Assembly: GCA_949775045.1 (NCBI GenBank)
Contig: OX459108.1
Location: 3,086,935-3,150,934 of the forward strand
From: Metridium senile
Taxonomy: Eukaryota > Cnidaria > Anthozoa > Actiniaria > Metridiidae
Length of the DNA: 64,000 nt
Direction: 5' to 3'
The notes under the pieces are model-generated. The model saw nothing but the letters and a program-made list of their open reading frames with translations, was not told where the DNA came from and ran no database searches. The position numbers and the translations under genes were made by a program. The first letter of the stretch is position 1. The number at the start of each line of letters is the position of its first letter. Shown piece by piece: positions 22,930 to 35,060 of the stretch.

Positions 22930-23960
22930 AAGTCAGATTTCGGATTACTTGCAAACTCCGGGGTCAGAGCGTTTGGTTACAGTGTGACGTCAGCACAGTT
23001 TCGCGTCTGTGGCATTCACACAAACAATGTGTAGAAATTGTAGAAGTTGCGAGTTTGATAAACCTTTTATACCGAACATTTGCTAGTATTTGGTTTAAAA
23101 ATCAAGAGATATCATCTTCGGAACCGAGTAGTGATTCTTATGTAGATTTTGAGTTTTCGGATTTCGAAGCAGCCGTTTATGAGTATCAAGACGAACAAGA
23201 CAACAGTGATGGCACTCGAAGCTTGATCTTGAGAAAGTTCGCTTTATATAGCTGATAATTAGAATCATTTGAAGAATAGGTGGCCGAGTATAATTAAAAA
23301 ACAAAGAGCTAGAAGGACAACTGATCAACAAGAAAGTAGATGTTAATGCGGACGTTGAAATGGAAAAACATAAGCGAATGTTGCCGTGAATTACCGCTAA
23401 CTGCTGACTTTAAAAACAAGTTCAAGCGTTTAATGGACAAGTTGTACAGGAACTCGAAGATAGCACAAAGTTGAATTCTAGTTAAGTTATTTCAATTTAA
23501 TAACAGTGTTTTGTAGGTTGATTGAGGGGGAAAAAAGAATCAAATAAAGATAATTGTGAAAGAGTTCAATCCACTGAAAAGCAATGCGTGACAGCCGCGG
23601 CGAGTGAATGTTCGATAACCGCGTATAAATAATTAAAACAGTTTCCACTTTGAAACTGAACTTTCTGAATTAAAGTGAAGTCATTTCAATGTAATAGTTG
23701 TGTTTTGTAGGTTTATTGATAAAGACAAGCAATACAAACCTTTAATTTATTATGAGCAGAGTTGTCTGAAACAGTCATTAAACAATGAATTATGCTATGA
23801 TGATTAGATTTTAGATTTTTTATTATCATCTCATACTGATACAAGCGCCGTAGTAATTTTTTCAGCAGATCATTTTGTAAACTTCGTAATATTTCAGCAA
23901 ATCATCAAGAAGGTTCTTTATAATTTAGTACTTAACGTTGTGTTATATATGTTCAAATCT
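22930..23960 (+). other. No supportable gene
   Basis: Contains only a 66-codon ORF at 23,055-23,255 with an acidic middle (SDYV/DFEFSD-type composition) and no domain. Two loosely similar segments with gttgtagtg/gtgttttgtaggtt occur near 23,505 and 23,700. Otherwise unremarkable. Confidence 0.4.
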
Positions 23961-24694
23961 ACCATCAACAAGCATGTAGAGATTTTGTCTGCGCATGCGT
24001 TTGTTTTGATGCTAAAATTCCTTTTCACGTCGAATGAAAGAATTTTATGTTGACATGGAACATTTGGTTTGCAATCTCATCTTTCACAATTATGTTCATG
24101 AACCGAATCACTGAGGCATAAAATGTTGACTGTCTACTAGTGCGCTGTAGTTAATTATTTCAATCGAACAAACTCCGGATTGCAAAATATCACACGTCAA
24201 AGTCCGACCAAAGTGAAAAGAAAGACCAGAACTGCTTACTTTCAAGTAGCATGTTGGACGATAAACCAATTTAATGTGCAGGTCAAAACTTTTCGTAGAA
24301 GTTATAACCAACACGCTACTTTGTGCATTGCATTATATTAGGAGATATTAGACGCCTTAGATCGTCAAGGAAACCGGCGTGTTGATGCAATATCGAGTGC
24401 GAACTTCTGGCAATTCATCATAGAATTTTTATATCTTAAACATCGTGCCCCAAAAAAACGTTTAAAGATATAAAAATTATATGATGAATTCTAAGGATTT
24501 CGCACGCACTCGAGGTAACCAAGGCAGTTTTAATTTATTGACGATCGAGGGCGTCTAATATCTCCCAATATGATTAAATACAAACAGTATCGTGTTGGTA
24601 ATGACTTATACTGTTATGTTTACCTAATAGATTAAATTAGCGCCCAAACTTTTGTCAGACTTTGACGTGTGATATTTTTCCATCCGGAGTTTGT

Positions 24695-26055
24695 TAGGCT
24701 CAGATTTCAGCCGTTGGGGTTTCGTGCGCCCGCGATACTCTCCCCACTAACGGCTGGGCGCATCGGCTTGGCATTGTTTTTCTCAGCCAATCAGCGATTT
24801 GCCCCTCGAAAATCGAGGGGCATAATATTAATAAATTAAAATTCATCGTGAACATTATGGCGGATAAGAGTGACTTCGAAAGTGCTTGTTCAAATGCTTT
24901 GAAATCGTTTGGTTTCGAGAAATCTAAGGATATTCAACGAAGGAATAAGTAAAAGGCAAAGATGTTTTTGTTTATCTACCGACTGGCTCAGGAAAATCAT
25001 TGATTTTCCAAACAGCGCCGCTTGTTTTCCACCATGGAAGGATCCATTGTTTTGGTTATTTTACCTTTGGTTTCTCTCATGAGAGACCAAGAGAACTTCT
25101 TAACATCCAAAGACATTAAGACTGCCTTGATAGGCCAAGAAAAGGATGGCGAATGAGTAATATGCTAAACAACTACGAAGTTTTAATTTTAAATTACGGC
25201 GGTGATTGTAAGTTGTCATTTGTATCGAAACTCGTAATTATCGTCTTTATTTAATACTTGATTTTTTTTCTCAATAAACCTAAAATACACAGCTATATTC
25301 TTTGAATAACTACATTTAAATCCAAAATGTTTACTTTCAAAATTAAAACTGGTTTATTATTCGCGGTTGTAACATATACTCAAGCGGCTCTCTAAACGAG
25401 TCAACAATGTGACTAATGTGTATCGAAACGACTGTAGCTGTAATCATCGTCTTTATTGCTTGAATTTTTTCTCGATAAACCTTAAATACACAGCTATATT
25501 CTTTGAATAACTACATTTAAATCCAAAATGTTTACTTTCAAATTAAAACTGGTTTATTATGCGCGGTTGTAACATATAGTCAAGCGGCTCTCTTAACGAG
25601 TCAACAATGTGTATCGAAACGACTCTAGCTGTAATTTTACTTCTTTATTGTTTGATTATTCTTAAAATCCTATAAAAATGGACTATATACTTGGAATAAA
25701 CAAAACGTTTACCATTGAAATAGCTTTTGCGCTGATTTGTCTCGATCGTTCTTTTGACAAATAACATACCCGATGGAATTGCTAAATGATATGCAGGTTT
25801 TGCTAAGAGTTGTTTCGAATTGAATTCGAATCATTTACAAATTTTAATAAAAGACCTTTTGACAATCAGGCCGTTGGAAAGTTTATTTACATTAGCTTAC
25901 ATTTCAACAAATTTTATTTCCGTTTCCGTTTTTTTATGCTATTAGCATAATTACGTCACGGACATGCGCGACACGTTTCGAAGCCGATGCGCCCAGCCGT
26001 TAGTGGGGAGAGTATCGCGGGCGCACGAAACCCCAACGGCTGAAATCTGAGCCTA
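24695..26055. mobile_element. Element F: insertion in G with 8-bp target duplication
   Basis: TIRs of about 75 bases, starting TAGGCTCAGATTTCAGCCG, flank 1.36 kb. The target GAGTTTGT is duplicated at 24,687-24,694 and 26,056-26,063, and the uninterrupted sequence is seen in the opposite arm of G (acaaactccggat at about 24,168). The interior holds a helicase fragment and a roughly 190-base unit repeated about two and a half times (25,225-25,700). An 8-bp duplication fits hAT-like or Zisupton-like elements; the superfamily is not settled. Confidence 0.85.
24857..25165 (+). pseudogene. RecQ-like helicase N-terminal fragment inside element F
   Basis: Starting at ATGGCGGATAAG the sequence reads MADKSDFESACSNALKSFGF then KDIQR. 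After a frameshift it reads GKDVFVYLPTGSGKSLIFQ, the Walker A region of a RecQ-type superfamily 2 helicase, followed in other frames by the LPLVSLMRDQ block (motif Ia region). The remaining helicase motifs are missing. RecQ-like helicases unwind DNA in recombination and repair; here only about 100 codons remain, with at least two frameshifts. It is either a relic of an element-encoded helicase or a captured host gene piece. Confidence 0.65.
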
Positions 26056-26934
26056 GAGTTTGTTCGATTGAAATAATTAACTACAGCGCACAAGTAGACG
26101 GTCAACATTTGATATCTCAGTAATTCGGTTCTTGAACATAGTTGTGCAAGATGAGATTGCAAACTAAATGTTCCATGTCAGCATAGAATTCTTTCATTTG
26201 ACGTGAAAAGGAATTTTAGCATCAAAACAAACGCATGCGCAGACAAAATCTCTACATGCTCCATCAACAGTGTATTGCAAACCATTGAAACGACCTAGTC
26301 ATGTTTACATAATTGTATGCAATACCGAAGCGCTCAGTTCAGACTCTAAAGAAACTTGAAATGACAGAAATGCCAATCTTATCCCGATTAAGCCTCTAGA
26401 TGGTCGGTTTGTTTTTGTCTGGCAGAAGAAAGAAAAGTCTGGCGAAATCTTGACTCTTGCAATGTTTTCAACATATCGATAATCCTTCTTTGGATGTCTA
26501 TGGTGGCCCAGCTTTATCATGCAAAATTCCTCGAATATTTTTCCTTTCTACTTTTATTTCAATAGTCATTTACACTTTTAGTTGCATTTCATAAGCAAAT
26601 TAAATTTCCAAATGTATTCTAAATCTAAAACTGAATTTGATTTTACTTTGTAATTGTATTCTAAATATTAATATTAATTCTATTTTACTTTTGAAATTAA
26701 ATTGTATTTCTTATTTTAAATGAATGAGCAAAGAGAAAAAAATTGCGATGATAAGGCTGGTCCGTTCAAATGAAAAAAAAATTAAAAAATCGAACGGACC
26801 AGCGTTATCACTCGGAAAAAGAGACTGGGTTCTACTCCCACGATGCATTACGCTATGTATTCATTCATTTCCATGTGCTCGTCGTGCTTGCTTGTGGTAT
26901 CTGGATAAAGAAGTCTGTAGAGAAGGCGTAGAAT

Positions 26935-27558
26935 GAAGCGTAAAAAAGGGTTTGAATCATGGGAGGATTTCGAGGCTAGAGTTGGAGCAAAGCGAACTGG
27001 AGGAGAGGCCAAAAAATCGGCATGAAAGTCCCCAACGACATTTTAGTACAGAGGATGTCTGGTACGGCATCAGGTCGCCTTAAAAAGTTCGAGCCTTTAG
27101 ACACTCGGGACTTTGTCCCTTTCTCAGATTATGATGAACTTACTATCGCAAACGTCAAGGAAGCGTGTGAAAAGTTTTATAATGCCCGGGAAGGATCTTG
27201 TGACATCCTAGCCTCAGATAGAGGGCCATCTTGCTCAAAACTCGAGCAAATCAAGGGGAAGAAAGTGTATTTCATTCGTTTTTTACCACCTGGCAACGCA
27301 CAAAGTGATCAACAGGCAAGTGATCAACAGGCCAATGATCCAAAGGATCCTGTAAAGTCTGTACCACCTATGAGGCAAAAAAGTAGAAACTTCCAAGCAG
27401 CAAAATCAACCGTCTTTCCAAAATCAGTATCAATAAGCGAGTTACTCAATGCTGGTAGAATTAAGTCCCTCCAGAAATCAAAGATCCTTTGTGTGATCTG
27501 GATCGAGTTGCCTTGCAGTGTTTTACTAATCAATATCGAAATTGCAGTCACAATATAA
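26935..27558 (+). pseudogene. Second gene of element X (unknown function, frameshifted)
   Basis: A short open segment at 26,935-27,024 reads MKRKKGFESWEDFEARVGAK and ends at a stop. The main ORF starts at 27,022 in another frame and reads VPNDILVQRMSGTASGRLKK, FVPFSDYDELTIANVKEACE, EGSCDILASDRGPSC and KVYFIRFLPP. The pieces appear to belong to one protein split by a frameshift near 27,015-27,025. The C-terminal 60 residues, from a glutamine-rich stretch (QQASDQQAND) on, look less conserved. I do not recognise a domain. Its position opposite the transposase gene and inside the TIRs indicates an accessory element protein. Confidence 0.55.
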
Positions 27559-27684
27559 AATAAAATCAAGTGTCCAACCTAAATAGAACAAAGTATAAAA
27601 TATGCTAGTTCTATTGTTTAGGTATTCAATAGTACTAACTAATTGCTTTTCTTGCACAGTTGTAGTGTTTTTACTATACGTAAG

Positions 27685-27787
27685 AGTTACATACCGAGAA
27701 TGGAGGCTATAAGCCATATATATATCCCGCGGGCCGCAGGCCCAAGGGATATATAGGCTTATAGCCGAACATTCGAGGTATGTAACT
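27685..27787. repeat. Hairpin with GC-rich loop
   Basis: AGTTACATACC, GGCTATAAGCC and a tatatatccc block fold onto GGGATATATAGGCTTATAGCC and ggtatgtaact, with a short GC-rich loop (GCGGGCCGCAGGC). Small foldback element inside X. Confidence 0.7.
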
Positions 27788-28491
27788 AATTTATTTCACA
27801 CTTGAGAAGGTTTTCTCACCAAAAAAAAACAATGATTTAATCCTATTCTAACAAAGACACATGATTTGAGTTAAGAAATAAAAGAACGGCTTTTCAAATC
27901 TCACTCATTAGATGTCTACTCGGAGTCGTATTTGATAAAAGAAACGATATGAATAGAAAATGTCATGAACCGGTTCGGTGCATTTTTAAATCAAAAGCTT
28001 ATTGATAGAACACAATTGAAGGAGGTTATGCTATCTTAGTTTTCATTCTTTAATTAAAAGACTAAAATACTCAAACCATTGAAACTAATGAATAAAGTGG
28101 AATGCTGTTAATGATTTTTGTCACTAGGATACAACAGTTTTCCCTTGATTGAAGTTTATTGAGAGTTTTCATAAAAACAATAATAATACTGACACAATCT
28201 AAACCATTTGGCTGAGATCTGACTCGACACTGCACTTTTCAATGATAATTAAGGTTTTCTGGAAATAAAACAATGTATGATTTTCACTGATCGTATTCAA
28301 AAAAATAAAACCAATCCCAAAATATATCAATAATCTGTTCATAATTTAATGTTCATTGTCAATGAATCCCCATAAGGAAATATTAAACAATCACTTTTCA
28401 ATTCTATTCAGAAGAACACTAATGAACTTAATTGAATGTTAATGATCTTGATGACATTAAACGAGTTTTTGTTGTTAACTTTCCATCGGAT

Positions 28492-28566
28492 GACTATGTA
28501 GTATAATGGCTTAAAGCGCGGATGCAGCAATGCAGAGGTTCTCGGTTCGAGTCCTGACATTAGTAT
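28492..28566 (+). other. tRNA-like segment (possible SINE head)
   Basis: An A-box-like TAGTATAATGG at 28,499 and a B-box GGTTCGAGTCC at 28,544 are spaced as in a tRNA, and the outer ends (ACTATGT / ACATTAGT) can pair with one bulge. The T and anticodon stems pair poorly. Probably a tRNA-derived relic rather than a working tRNA gene. Confidence 0.35.
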
Positions 28567-28643
28567 ACTCAAAGACTTTTTTTCTCCAAAAATCGCTATC
28601 TAGTAAAAATTTCTAAGTCTGATGTCGCAATAAATAATAAATG

Positions 28644-28695
28644 CAAGGGTTATAACTAGATATAGACCCGGGTTTATATCTAGATATAACCCTTG
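28644..28695. repeat. 52-bp palindrome
   Basis: CAAGGGTTATAACTAGATAT and its near-exact reverse complement meet at ACCCGGGT. Located inside element X. Confidence 0.8.
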
Positions 28696-29430
28696 AATTG
28701 GTATAATGAGGGGTTTATATCGGAGATACATCCCTACGATTAACAAAGAAAACCGTGTCAAGTGTGAAATAATAACGAATAGTAACTATCTAAACACTAA
28801 TGGTTGCAATCACTGAACCAGAACAAGTGAAGCTTGAGTGTTAACTTGATTCTTGAGTGTTACTCTTTTTGTCATAAATTGATCTGTTTTACTGATAGCA
28901 ACTATTAGTCACTATTTGTAAACAACTATTTACAATGTCTTCATGTTTTCATTTGATTGTTTTCACTGACAAATAACATTTTTGTATATTGGGTTTAATT
29001 TAATAAATTGAATCACAAAGCATTATTATAAATTATTGTTTTTGTTAAAGTTTTGAATTTCAATTTATTGTAGTTTAGCTTTACAGTTGATTCTACAATG
29101 TTGCAATGGCAATTGCACAGAAAAAAAGACTTGTTTGCATATATCACAGATAACATATCTTTGTGTTCAAATAGTTAAGATTTATATGTTAAAAAACTGC
29201 TTTACATCTTTTGATTTCATTTGTGAGTATAAGTTTAAGGTAGCGATTTGTATATTAACAAATTATTAGATGGATATCCTGAGGGACATTTTGCTTTTTG
29301 GAATTTGATTGTTCACCATCAAATAATTTGTTATTCAGATAAAAAAATTTGTATGTAAATGTGCCAACAAATCAATTTGGTAGTAGTTTTGCAATGCTGC
29401 TATCACAGCTGTTAAATTAGTTATGAAGAA

Positions 29431-29561
29431 CACTATTGACTATTCTTAAAACTCCAGTACAGGCTGGCTTTAAGAATAGAAAACATTTGAATAACCAATC
29501 AACTTACACATGGATTCGAGGCTAAGCCCGCCTGCGCTGGAATGTTGAGAATAGTCAATGC
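29431..29561. repeat. Short foldback
   Basis: CTATTGACTATTCTTAAAAC with tccagtacaggctgg pairs with ccagcgcaggcggg and GAGAATAGTCAATG. About 130 bases, inside element X, no gene. Confidence 0.5.
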
Positions 29562-30297
29562 CATGAAGTTACGTTGAGTTAAAGTTTGAGTGAAAACATT
29601 TATGAAGGTTTGCATGTAATAATTTCAAGATGTTGTAATATTATGTTTTTGGGCTTCCTGTGCATGTCCCATTGCTGCCCTTCGGGGCAACCTGAAGGGG
29701 ACTCAACTTGTGTTATTGCAGCATAGTGAACAAGCTTGAGTGAGCTTTGTTTTGAGTCCTCTTTTATGTCTTTTATTATTACCTTGATTAAAGTTTGATT
29801 CACAACACAAGATTACAATTTTTATTACTTCAAATTATGTAAGGTGTTTCCATTTTAATTATACCAAAATTTGGTAAAAATTAAAATTTAAGATGGTCAT
29901 AGAAACTAGAGTATTGTCAAGCCATTCAGCACATGTTATAAATTAAATAAGACTGGCCTGGCCTATTTTATTTAGTGGTAAATAGTGCTAATCAAAAAAT
30001 TGAAAACAATGTATTATTTGTGGTAGTCTGTGTAGCAAGCGTTTCTGTTGCGGAGAAAGGGGGAAAAAATTGAAAAAGTGTTTTGGTATACCTGTGGTGC
30101 CACTCCATTTTTTGTACTCCACTTAGGTTACACGCTACCATATTGGCGACACAGCTATCTTAAAATATAAGTTCTCCCTTTGCCCTTTCCCAACGGAAAG
30201 AAACGATTCCTATACCCAGGGTATATTTATGGATGTTGCTCATTTAAGTGTTTGTACTCTATTTGCATACATATTAAGTACTTTTAAACTAGTTTAA

Positions 30298-31941
30298 GGT
30301 ATCAGGACTGGTTATGGACAACTCTCGGCTCAAATTTTTTTTCTTCTTCTGTAAGTTAGATTGTGATATTATCTAACATATTCTTTAAAAAAAAATGCCG
30401 TTTTTACTTTCCAATTTCGCTAAATTGCTGATAATAAAATTCGTGATCAACATTTGACCGGAACTATCATGTCAACAGTTAATTAGCTATCTGTCATCGA
30501 AAGCTAATTGCCAGGCAACAATATGAATCGCCGTGCATGTTTACTCACAAAATGAAGAATCTTACTCAAATATCTTCTACGCGAAAATCGAAAAACTTTT
30601 AAAAATCTCGGTCACATTCATGGTGTAGGTTCTCGTATAGTCCATTACGATTCTTTATTGGCTTCTCGAAAGCAAAGATCGTCTTCTTTGTTATCGCCAA
30701 AACCAAAGAAACCGTTCCCGCTCGAACGACGAAAATCTCTGGCAGAAAGCGATGGAGGCTCGTATTATGCTCAGGAAACACAAAGGTCAGAGGATTCTAC
30801 ACAAAGTGCTGCACATTGTAGTAAAGTGCTTGCTTCGAGGTTTTAAATACAAACACTTCGCCATCAAATCTAGAAGTTAGGGCCGAAGTTAGAACGTCAA
30901 ATATTCGGTATTCACTTGGAAGTAAGCGGTAAAAGTAGCATTGTTATCTGTGCGTTGTTACAAAGGTATTGGCATTAAAATACGATCATAATTAACCGGC
31001 CCCAATTCCCTCATTTGTTGAATAACAATTTCTTTAGGTCGCCGTAGCGGCTCTGGTTGTGTGTTTGCTCTGGTTGTGTGTTTGCCGGCCACAGCTTCGG
31101 CATTCACACGCGAACGGTTTCCTCTAGGCATAGTTTGTTTCTCTAGTTGAATTTGTAAAATCGTATGTTAGGATTTCAGTGAGTGTCAACTAATATTATA
31201 GGCGAAATGCATCATAAAGTCATCATCGACATCGACTAGAAACATGGGTTTCAATACACCAGAGAACGAGTGACTGGAATAGCATCCTATTACACTTATA
31301 ATAGCCTACGGTATATGATACAGACCAGGCAAGATGACAACTCATTGACAGATGAAGTGTCTGTGTAAACACTCAGCGGCTCCCTGGCCCGAAACTTATA
31401 AACGCGTTTTTCTCGGTAACGTTTTAGCCTCAAATCTTCATTTTTAAACAACTATCATTCGCTCAAATTTTAACAGATTGCAACTTAACTTCGCAATTTT
31501 GTAGAACGATGTTTCAAGCGTGGGATGGTGTCTGCGATTTCCTATTTTTTATTTTGTTTAAAAGATATCACTTCATTAGTAAGAAAATACATTAAAATAT
31601 CAATTGTTGATGTTTGAGATCTCGTAGCAACTGATCTAAGATAGATATGAAAAATCCCAGGCATCGTTTTGAAGATTAACTTCTCTTACATGCAAAGACG
31701 TGTTTGTTATTGACGTGACGGTAATTTGTAAAGGGCTGTGATTTTTCAAACAGAGGACACTCAAATCACACTAAACTCTACATATCTTTTTTGCAATTTA
31801 AGTTATGGACAATTCGAAAATGTTTCCTAAAACTACATTTATTCACCTATCAGATAATATATACTTTTATAACAAAATATTGTAAAGCTTGAGCACAATT
31901 TGAGGTCGCGCACATAGGGGTCCATAACCAGTCCTGATACT
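30298..31941. mobile_element. Element M: TTAA-flanked element inside X
   Basis: Ends GGTATCAGGACTGGTTATGGA and TCCATAACCAGTCCTGATACT are flanked by TTAA (30,294-30,297 and 31,942-31,945); read outward the shared flank is TTTAAG. 1.64 kb. The interior has two overlapping opposite ORFs of about 60 codons near 30,600-30,850 without recognisable features. Same target and terminus style as elements A and T, so likely the same superfamily. Non-autonomous. Confidence 0.75.
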
Positions 31942-32345
31942 TTAAGTTACTTAGAATAAAACTGAATATTGAACAATCTGCACTCTTTCCCTCTCTTTCA
32001 CACTTCTCTCCAGCTCTGAGCTCATGCACACTGTCACATGACAGAGCCCAGTCCTAACTTGGAACAATGAATGTTGACAAGCTTAAGATAGATTATGTAT
32101 CAGTGTACATAATAAAAAGTACTACTTAATTAATCATTTCTTAGTGCACAGGTATCAAATTGCTCGCATAAATGGGTGCTTGTGATCACATTATTCATGT
32201 TAGTTACTACATTTTCTAAAGTACTTGCTGCTCACAAAAATTTGACAATGCTAGTGCACACAAACACTATACTTGCATACTCACTAAGGCCATTGATGAT
32301 ACCCCTAAAAAATGAAACTCCTCTTGATGAGTTACAATTACATAA

Positions 32346-32560
32346 AACAGGTTCCCATTTAAATCTGTACTTTCCCATTTAAATCTGTACTTATGCAAAT
32401 TGTGTTGATGTGTGCTAAACACACAGATCAACCAATCAGAGAAATTAACTTCAGAAATGATTTACTCTGATTGGTTGATCTGTGTGTTTAGCACACATCA
32501 ACACAATTTGCATAAGTAGAGCTTTAAATGGGAAAGGACAATTTTAAATGGGAACCTGTT
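32346..32560. mobile_element. Hairpin element N
   Basis: Ends AACAGGTTCCCATTTAAA and reverse complement; near-perfect foldback around TTGATCTGTGTGTTTAGCAC. Possible target duplication ATAA on both sides. About 215 bases. Confidence 0.75.
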
Positions 32561-32651
32561 ATAAGCAGATTTATCAGAAAAGTCCCTTTCTATGCCAAAG
32601 AATCACTAACTTCTGTACCCTGTTTGTGAATCACTTCATAAGTGCTATATG

Positions 32652-32688
32652 CAATATATATATATAAAATATATATTATACACCTATA
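32652..32688. repeat. AT dinucleotide microsatellite
   Basis: Interrupted TA repeat next to the transposase gene of element X. Confidence 0.85.
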
Positions 32689-32941
32689 AGTAAAAAAAAA
32701 AAGTTCAGGTTCATGACTGTTTATCATGTTATAACAGTGTGTCAGTTCCCGTACACTGTATGCATGGAATAATCATTGTCTGCTCTATGACAAATAATAC
32801 TGTACAATGTCATGTCTAGGCAAATATCATTCAAATTTATGAGTACCCAAATTCCCTTTGGTCTAATTAGCTTGATGATAACTTCACTTTTAAAGCATGA
32901 CAACAGTTTACCAATAGGGTGTACAGTGCATGTATATGCAC

Positions 32942-34223
32942 TTATGAAGTGACACTTACATTTTTCTTGAGGAAACGAAATGCTTCAATGGCATTTTTTG
33001 ATTCTACATCTGATGGATTTGGAAGGTGTAGCAAACATTCTTGTTTTACCTTGGCACTCATAAAGTCATAAATATCAACACCCATAACACCAGAAACACC
33101 TGCAACATCTTCTAACTGATCTGCTGATAAGTTTATTCCCATGCTACACCCCCCATAATGCTCTGGAAAAGAAAATACATGATCAGGGATTCCTGTAGGA
33201 AGTTGTAGATTTTTTTTGTTCACGAATTCTGTGTGTATTCCAGTTCTGAACAAAGATATCACATTCTCGTTGAACAATTGGGATATAGATATATGCAATA
33301 ATTTGTCTATCCAACAAATTGTGTGGGTCATACTCTCTTCCTCTTAATAATGTCATAAGCTGCTCTTTAAAGAATTTTTCCAGCCGTTCATGGAGGTCCC
33401 TCCACCATCTCTCAATCTTATTGCTGGTTGAAGGGCCATAAATAACAGCTTCTGTTGGGTCCTCCAAAATATCATGCTGATTGATTAGGTAAACACGAAT
33501 GGTCGCCATTTTCCCTGTTTCAGTTCCTCGATCAATTCGCAGATTTCTTGGAAGAATTCTCGACTTGTGTAGATATTTCAAGTACATTTTGCCTATTAGT
33601 ACAGGGTCGGAATTTGAATAGCACACAAACAAATACAACATCTTACGGGAAAAAGTATCAATGCATCCATAAATGCCCAGAGGAAATGTACTATTCTGAT
33701 AAGCGCATAATTTGTCATGACCATCTAAAGATACGACCCATAATGGCCCTTCAGATGTGAAATGACCCTTTGGCCTTTTCTTCTTTCTTTGTAAATTTCT
33801 GGCTTCCATACCTTCTGGATCCAAATCAGACATCACGTTATAAACAAGGTGTCGTGGGACTTTAATGTCGTGATCTGTCCTCAGCTTTTGGTTCATTGCT
33901 CTGTAGCCTAGGAGTTTACCTGGTCCTTGTAGTTCTTTTTCGACAGCCTGCGTTACTGTTGCAATAGAGGTATCATAATCAACATAGTAAATGTCGAAGT
34001 GTCAAAGTCTTCGATCAAGCGTTGCCAAACTCCAATTGTAGTGAGGATAGTCACGCTCAAGGAAGTCGAGAATTTCCGATCGTTTGAGGTTCTGGCTGAC
34101 ATACGTTTTTAAATCAAGTTCAAGTTGATCATCACTTTTCCACTCATTTACTAAAGCCACTGCCATTCTGTCAAAACATGAACATGAACTGTTATTATTC
34201 CGCCATTTGCACAACTGCATCAT
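32942..34223 (-). pseudogene. rve/DDE integrase-like transposase of element X
   Basis: Read on the minus strand from about 34,223: an N-terminal helical part (DLKTYVSQNLKRSEILDFLE), a frameshift near 34,003, HFDIYYVDYD and YRAMNQKLRTDHD, then the catalytic core at 33,896-33,183. The core has LDGHDKL with CIDTFSRKMLYLFV, then RIDRGTETG, then STSNKIERWWRDLHERLEKF. D, D and E of an rve-type triad are in place. A second frameshift lies in a run of eight A near 33,223, after which the protein continues with PEHYGGCSMGINL and VMGVDIYDF. A consensus donor GTAAGT follows FLKKN at about 32,957, so another exon may exist. Family knowledge: such proteins cut and join transposon ends. Two frameshifts make this copy inactive. 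Confidence 0.7.
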
Positions 34224-34734
34224 GGGTATCTGTTGTGGAGCCCAGTCTCTTTTTCCGAGTGATAACGCTGGTCCGTTCGATTTTTTAAAAAAAATTTCAT
34301 TTGAACGGACTAGCGTTATCATCGCAATTTTTTATTTTTTATTTTTTTCTCTTTGCTCATTCGTTTAAAATAAGAAATACAATTTAATTTCAAAAGTAAA
34401 ATAGAATTAATATTTAGAATACAATTACAAAGTAAAATCAAATTCAGTTTTAGATTTAGAATACATTTGGAAATTTAATTTGCTTATGAAATGCAACTAA
34501 AAGTGTAAATGACTATTGAAATAAAAGTAGAAAGGAAAAATATTCGAGGAATTTTGCATGATAAAGCTGGGCCACCATAGATGTCAATTCGATGCACGAA
34601 GCTTATCCAACGCTTTCATCCTAATGTTGCCCAAACACAGCTACTCGGGCCAGCTCACGCTGTTGCACTCTGGTGTGCCACCACAGGGAGCTCGAAGGCC
34701 GTTATTTTCGCATGTTTAAACGTTTGTAAAAAAA

Positions 34735-35060
34735 TCAGGAATTTGTTCAAATCGTGTAATTTTTTCGCAGAAGTTCTTAGAAATGCTCTAACGTTTGATA
34801 CAAATTGGAATCTCACAGGGGTTTGTTGTACTTTAATCAATGAACATAAAAATAGGGGAAACGGTGATGCATTGATAACAAAAATTCGGCCAATTTTTTG
34901 CATGACCGTAGTTTTTGTAACAGGGGTGTCTTGATTGCATGAAGCGCGTGTTTTGTAGGTAGTCTTAGAACATGAAAATAGGGGAAACCTTGATGCATTG
35001 ATCACAAATTAAAATTCGGCCAATTATTTGCATGACCGTAGTTTTTGTAACATAACGGCT
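34735..35060 (+). repeat. Dispersed repeat with a two-copy tandem part
   Basis: 34,735-34,840 matches the minus strand of 22,810-22,925. Then ATAGGGGAAAC, TGATGCATTGAT, TTCGGCCAATT and GCATGACCGTAGTTTTTGTA appear twice, at about 34,850-34,925 and 34,978-35,055, a period of about 130 bases. No gene. Confidence 0.65.

Larger units (their letters stand above)
23971..26260. mobile_element. Element G: palindromic element with 9-bp target duplication
   Basis: Ends AGCATGTAGAGATTTTGTC and its reverse complement are flanked by CCATCAACA on both sides (23,962-23,970 and 26,261-26,269). The whole element is a foldback centred near 24,440, with diverged arms (for example the GGAGATATTAGACGCC blocks near 24,341 and 24,555). 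Element F sits in the right arm. Long arms and a 9-bp duplication are typical of Mutator-like elements (established for that superfamily; assignment here is inference). No transposase. Confidence 0.8.
26498..34580. mobile_element. Element X: 8-kb DNA transposon with rve/DDE transposase remnant
   Basis: TIRs of about 335 bases (26,498-26,832 and 34,238-34,580) begin CTATGGTGGCCCAGCTTTATC. The flanks share ATGT (26,494-26,497 and 34,581-34,584), a probable 4-bp target duplication. Each TIR contains its own small hairpin built on GGTCCGTTC and GAACGGACC. Two convergent genes point inward: an ORF on the plus strand at 26.9-27.6 kb and a transposase on the minus strand at 32.9-34.2 kb. The middle is filled by smaller insertions (27.7, 28.6, 29.4, 30.3-31.9 and 32.3 kb). 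The transposase fold resembles the IS3EU/integrase group. Dead: the transposase is frameshifted. Confidence 0.8.

Noticed and set aside
28492..28566. Functional tRNA gene
   Set aside because: A and B boxes are present but T and anticodon stems do not pair; kept only as tRNA-like.
30599..30846. Two overlapping ORFs of about 60 aa in element M
   Set aside because: Opposite strands, no domain, no homologue in elements A or T.
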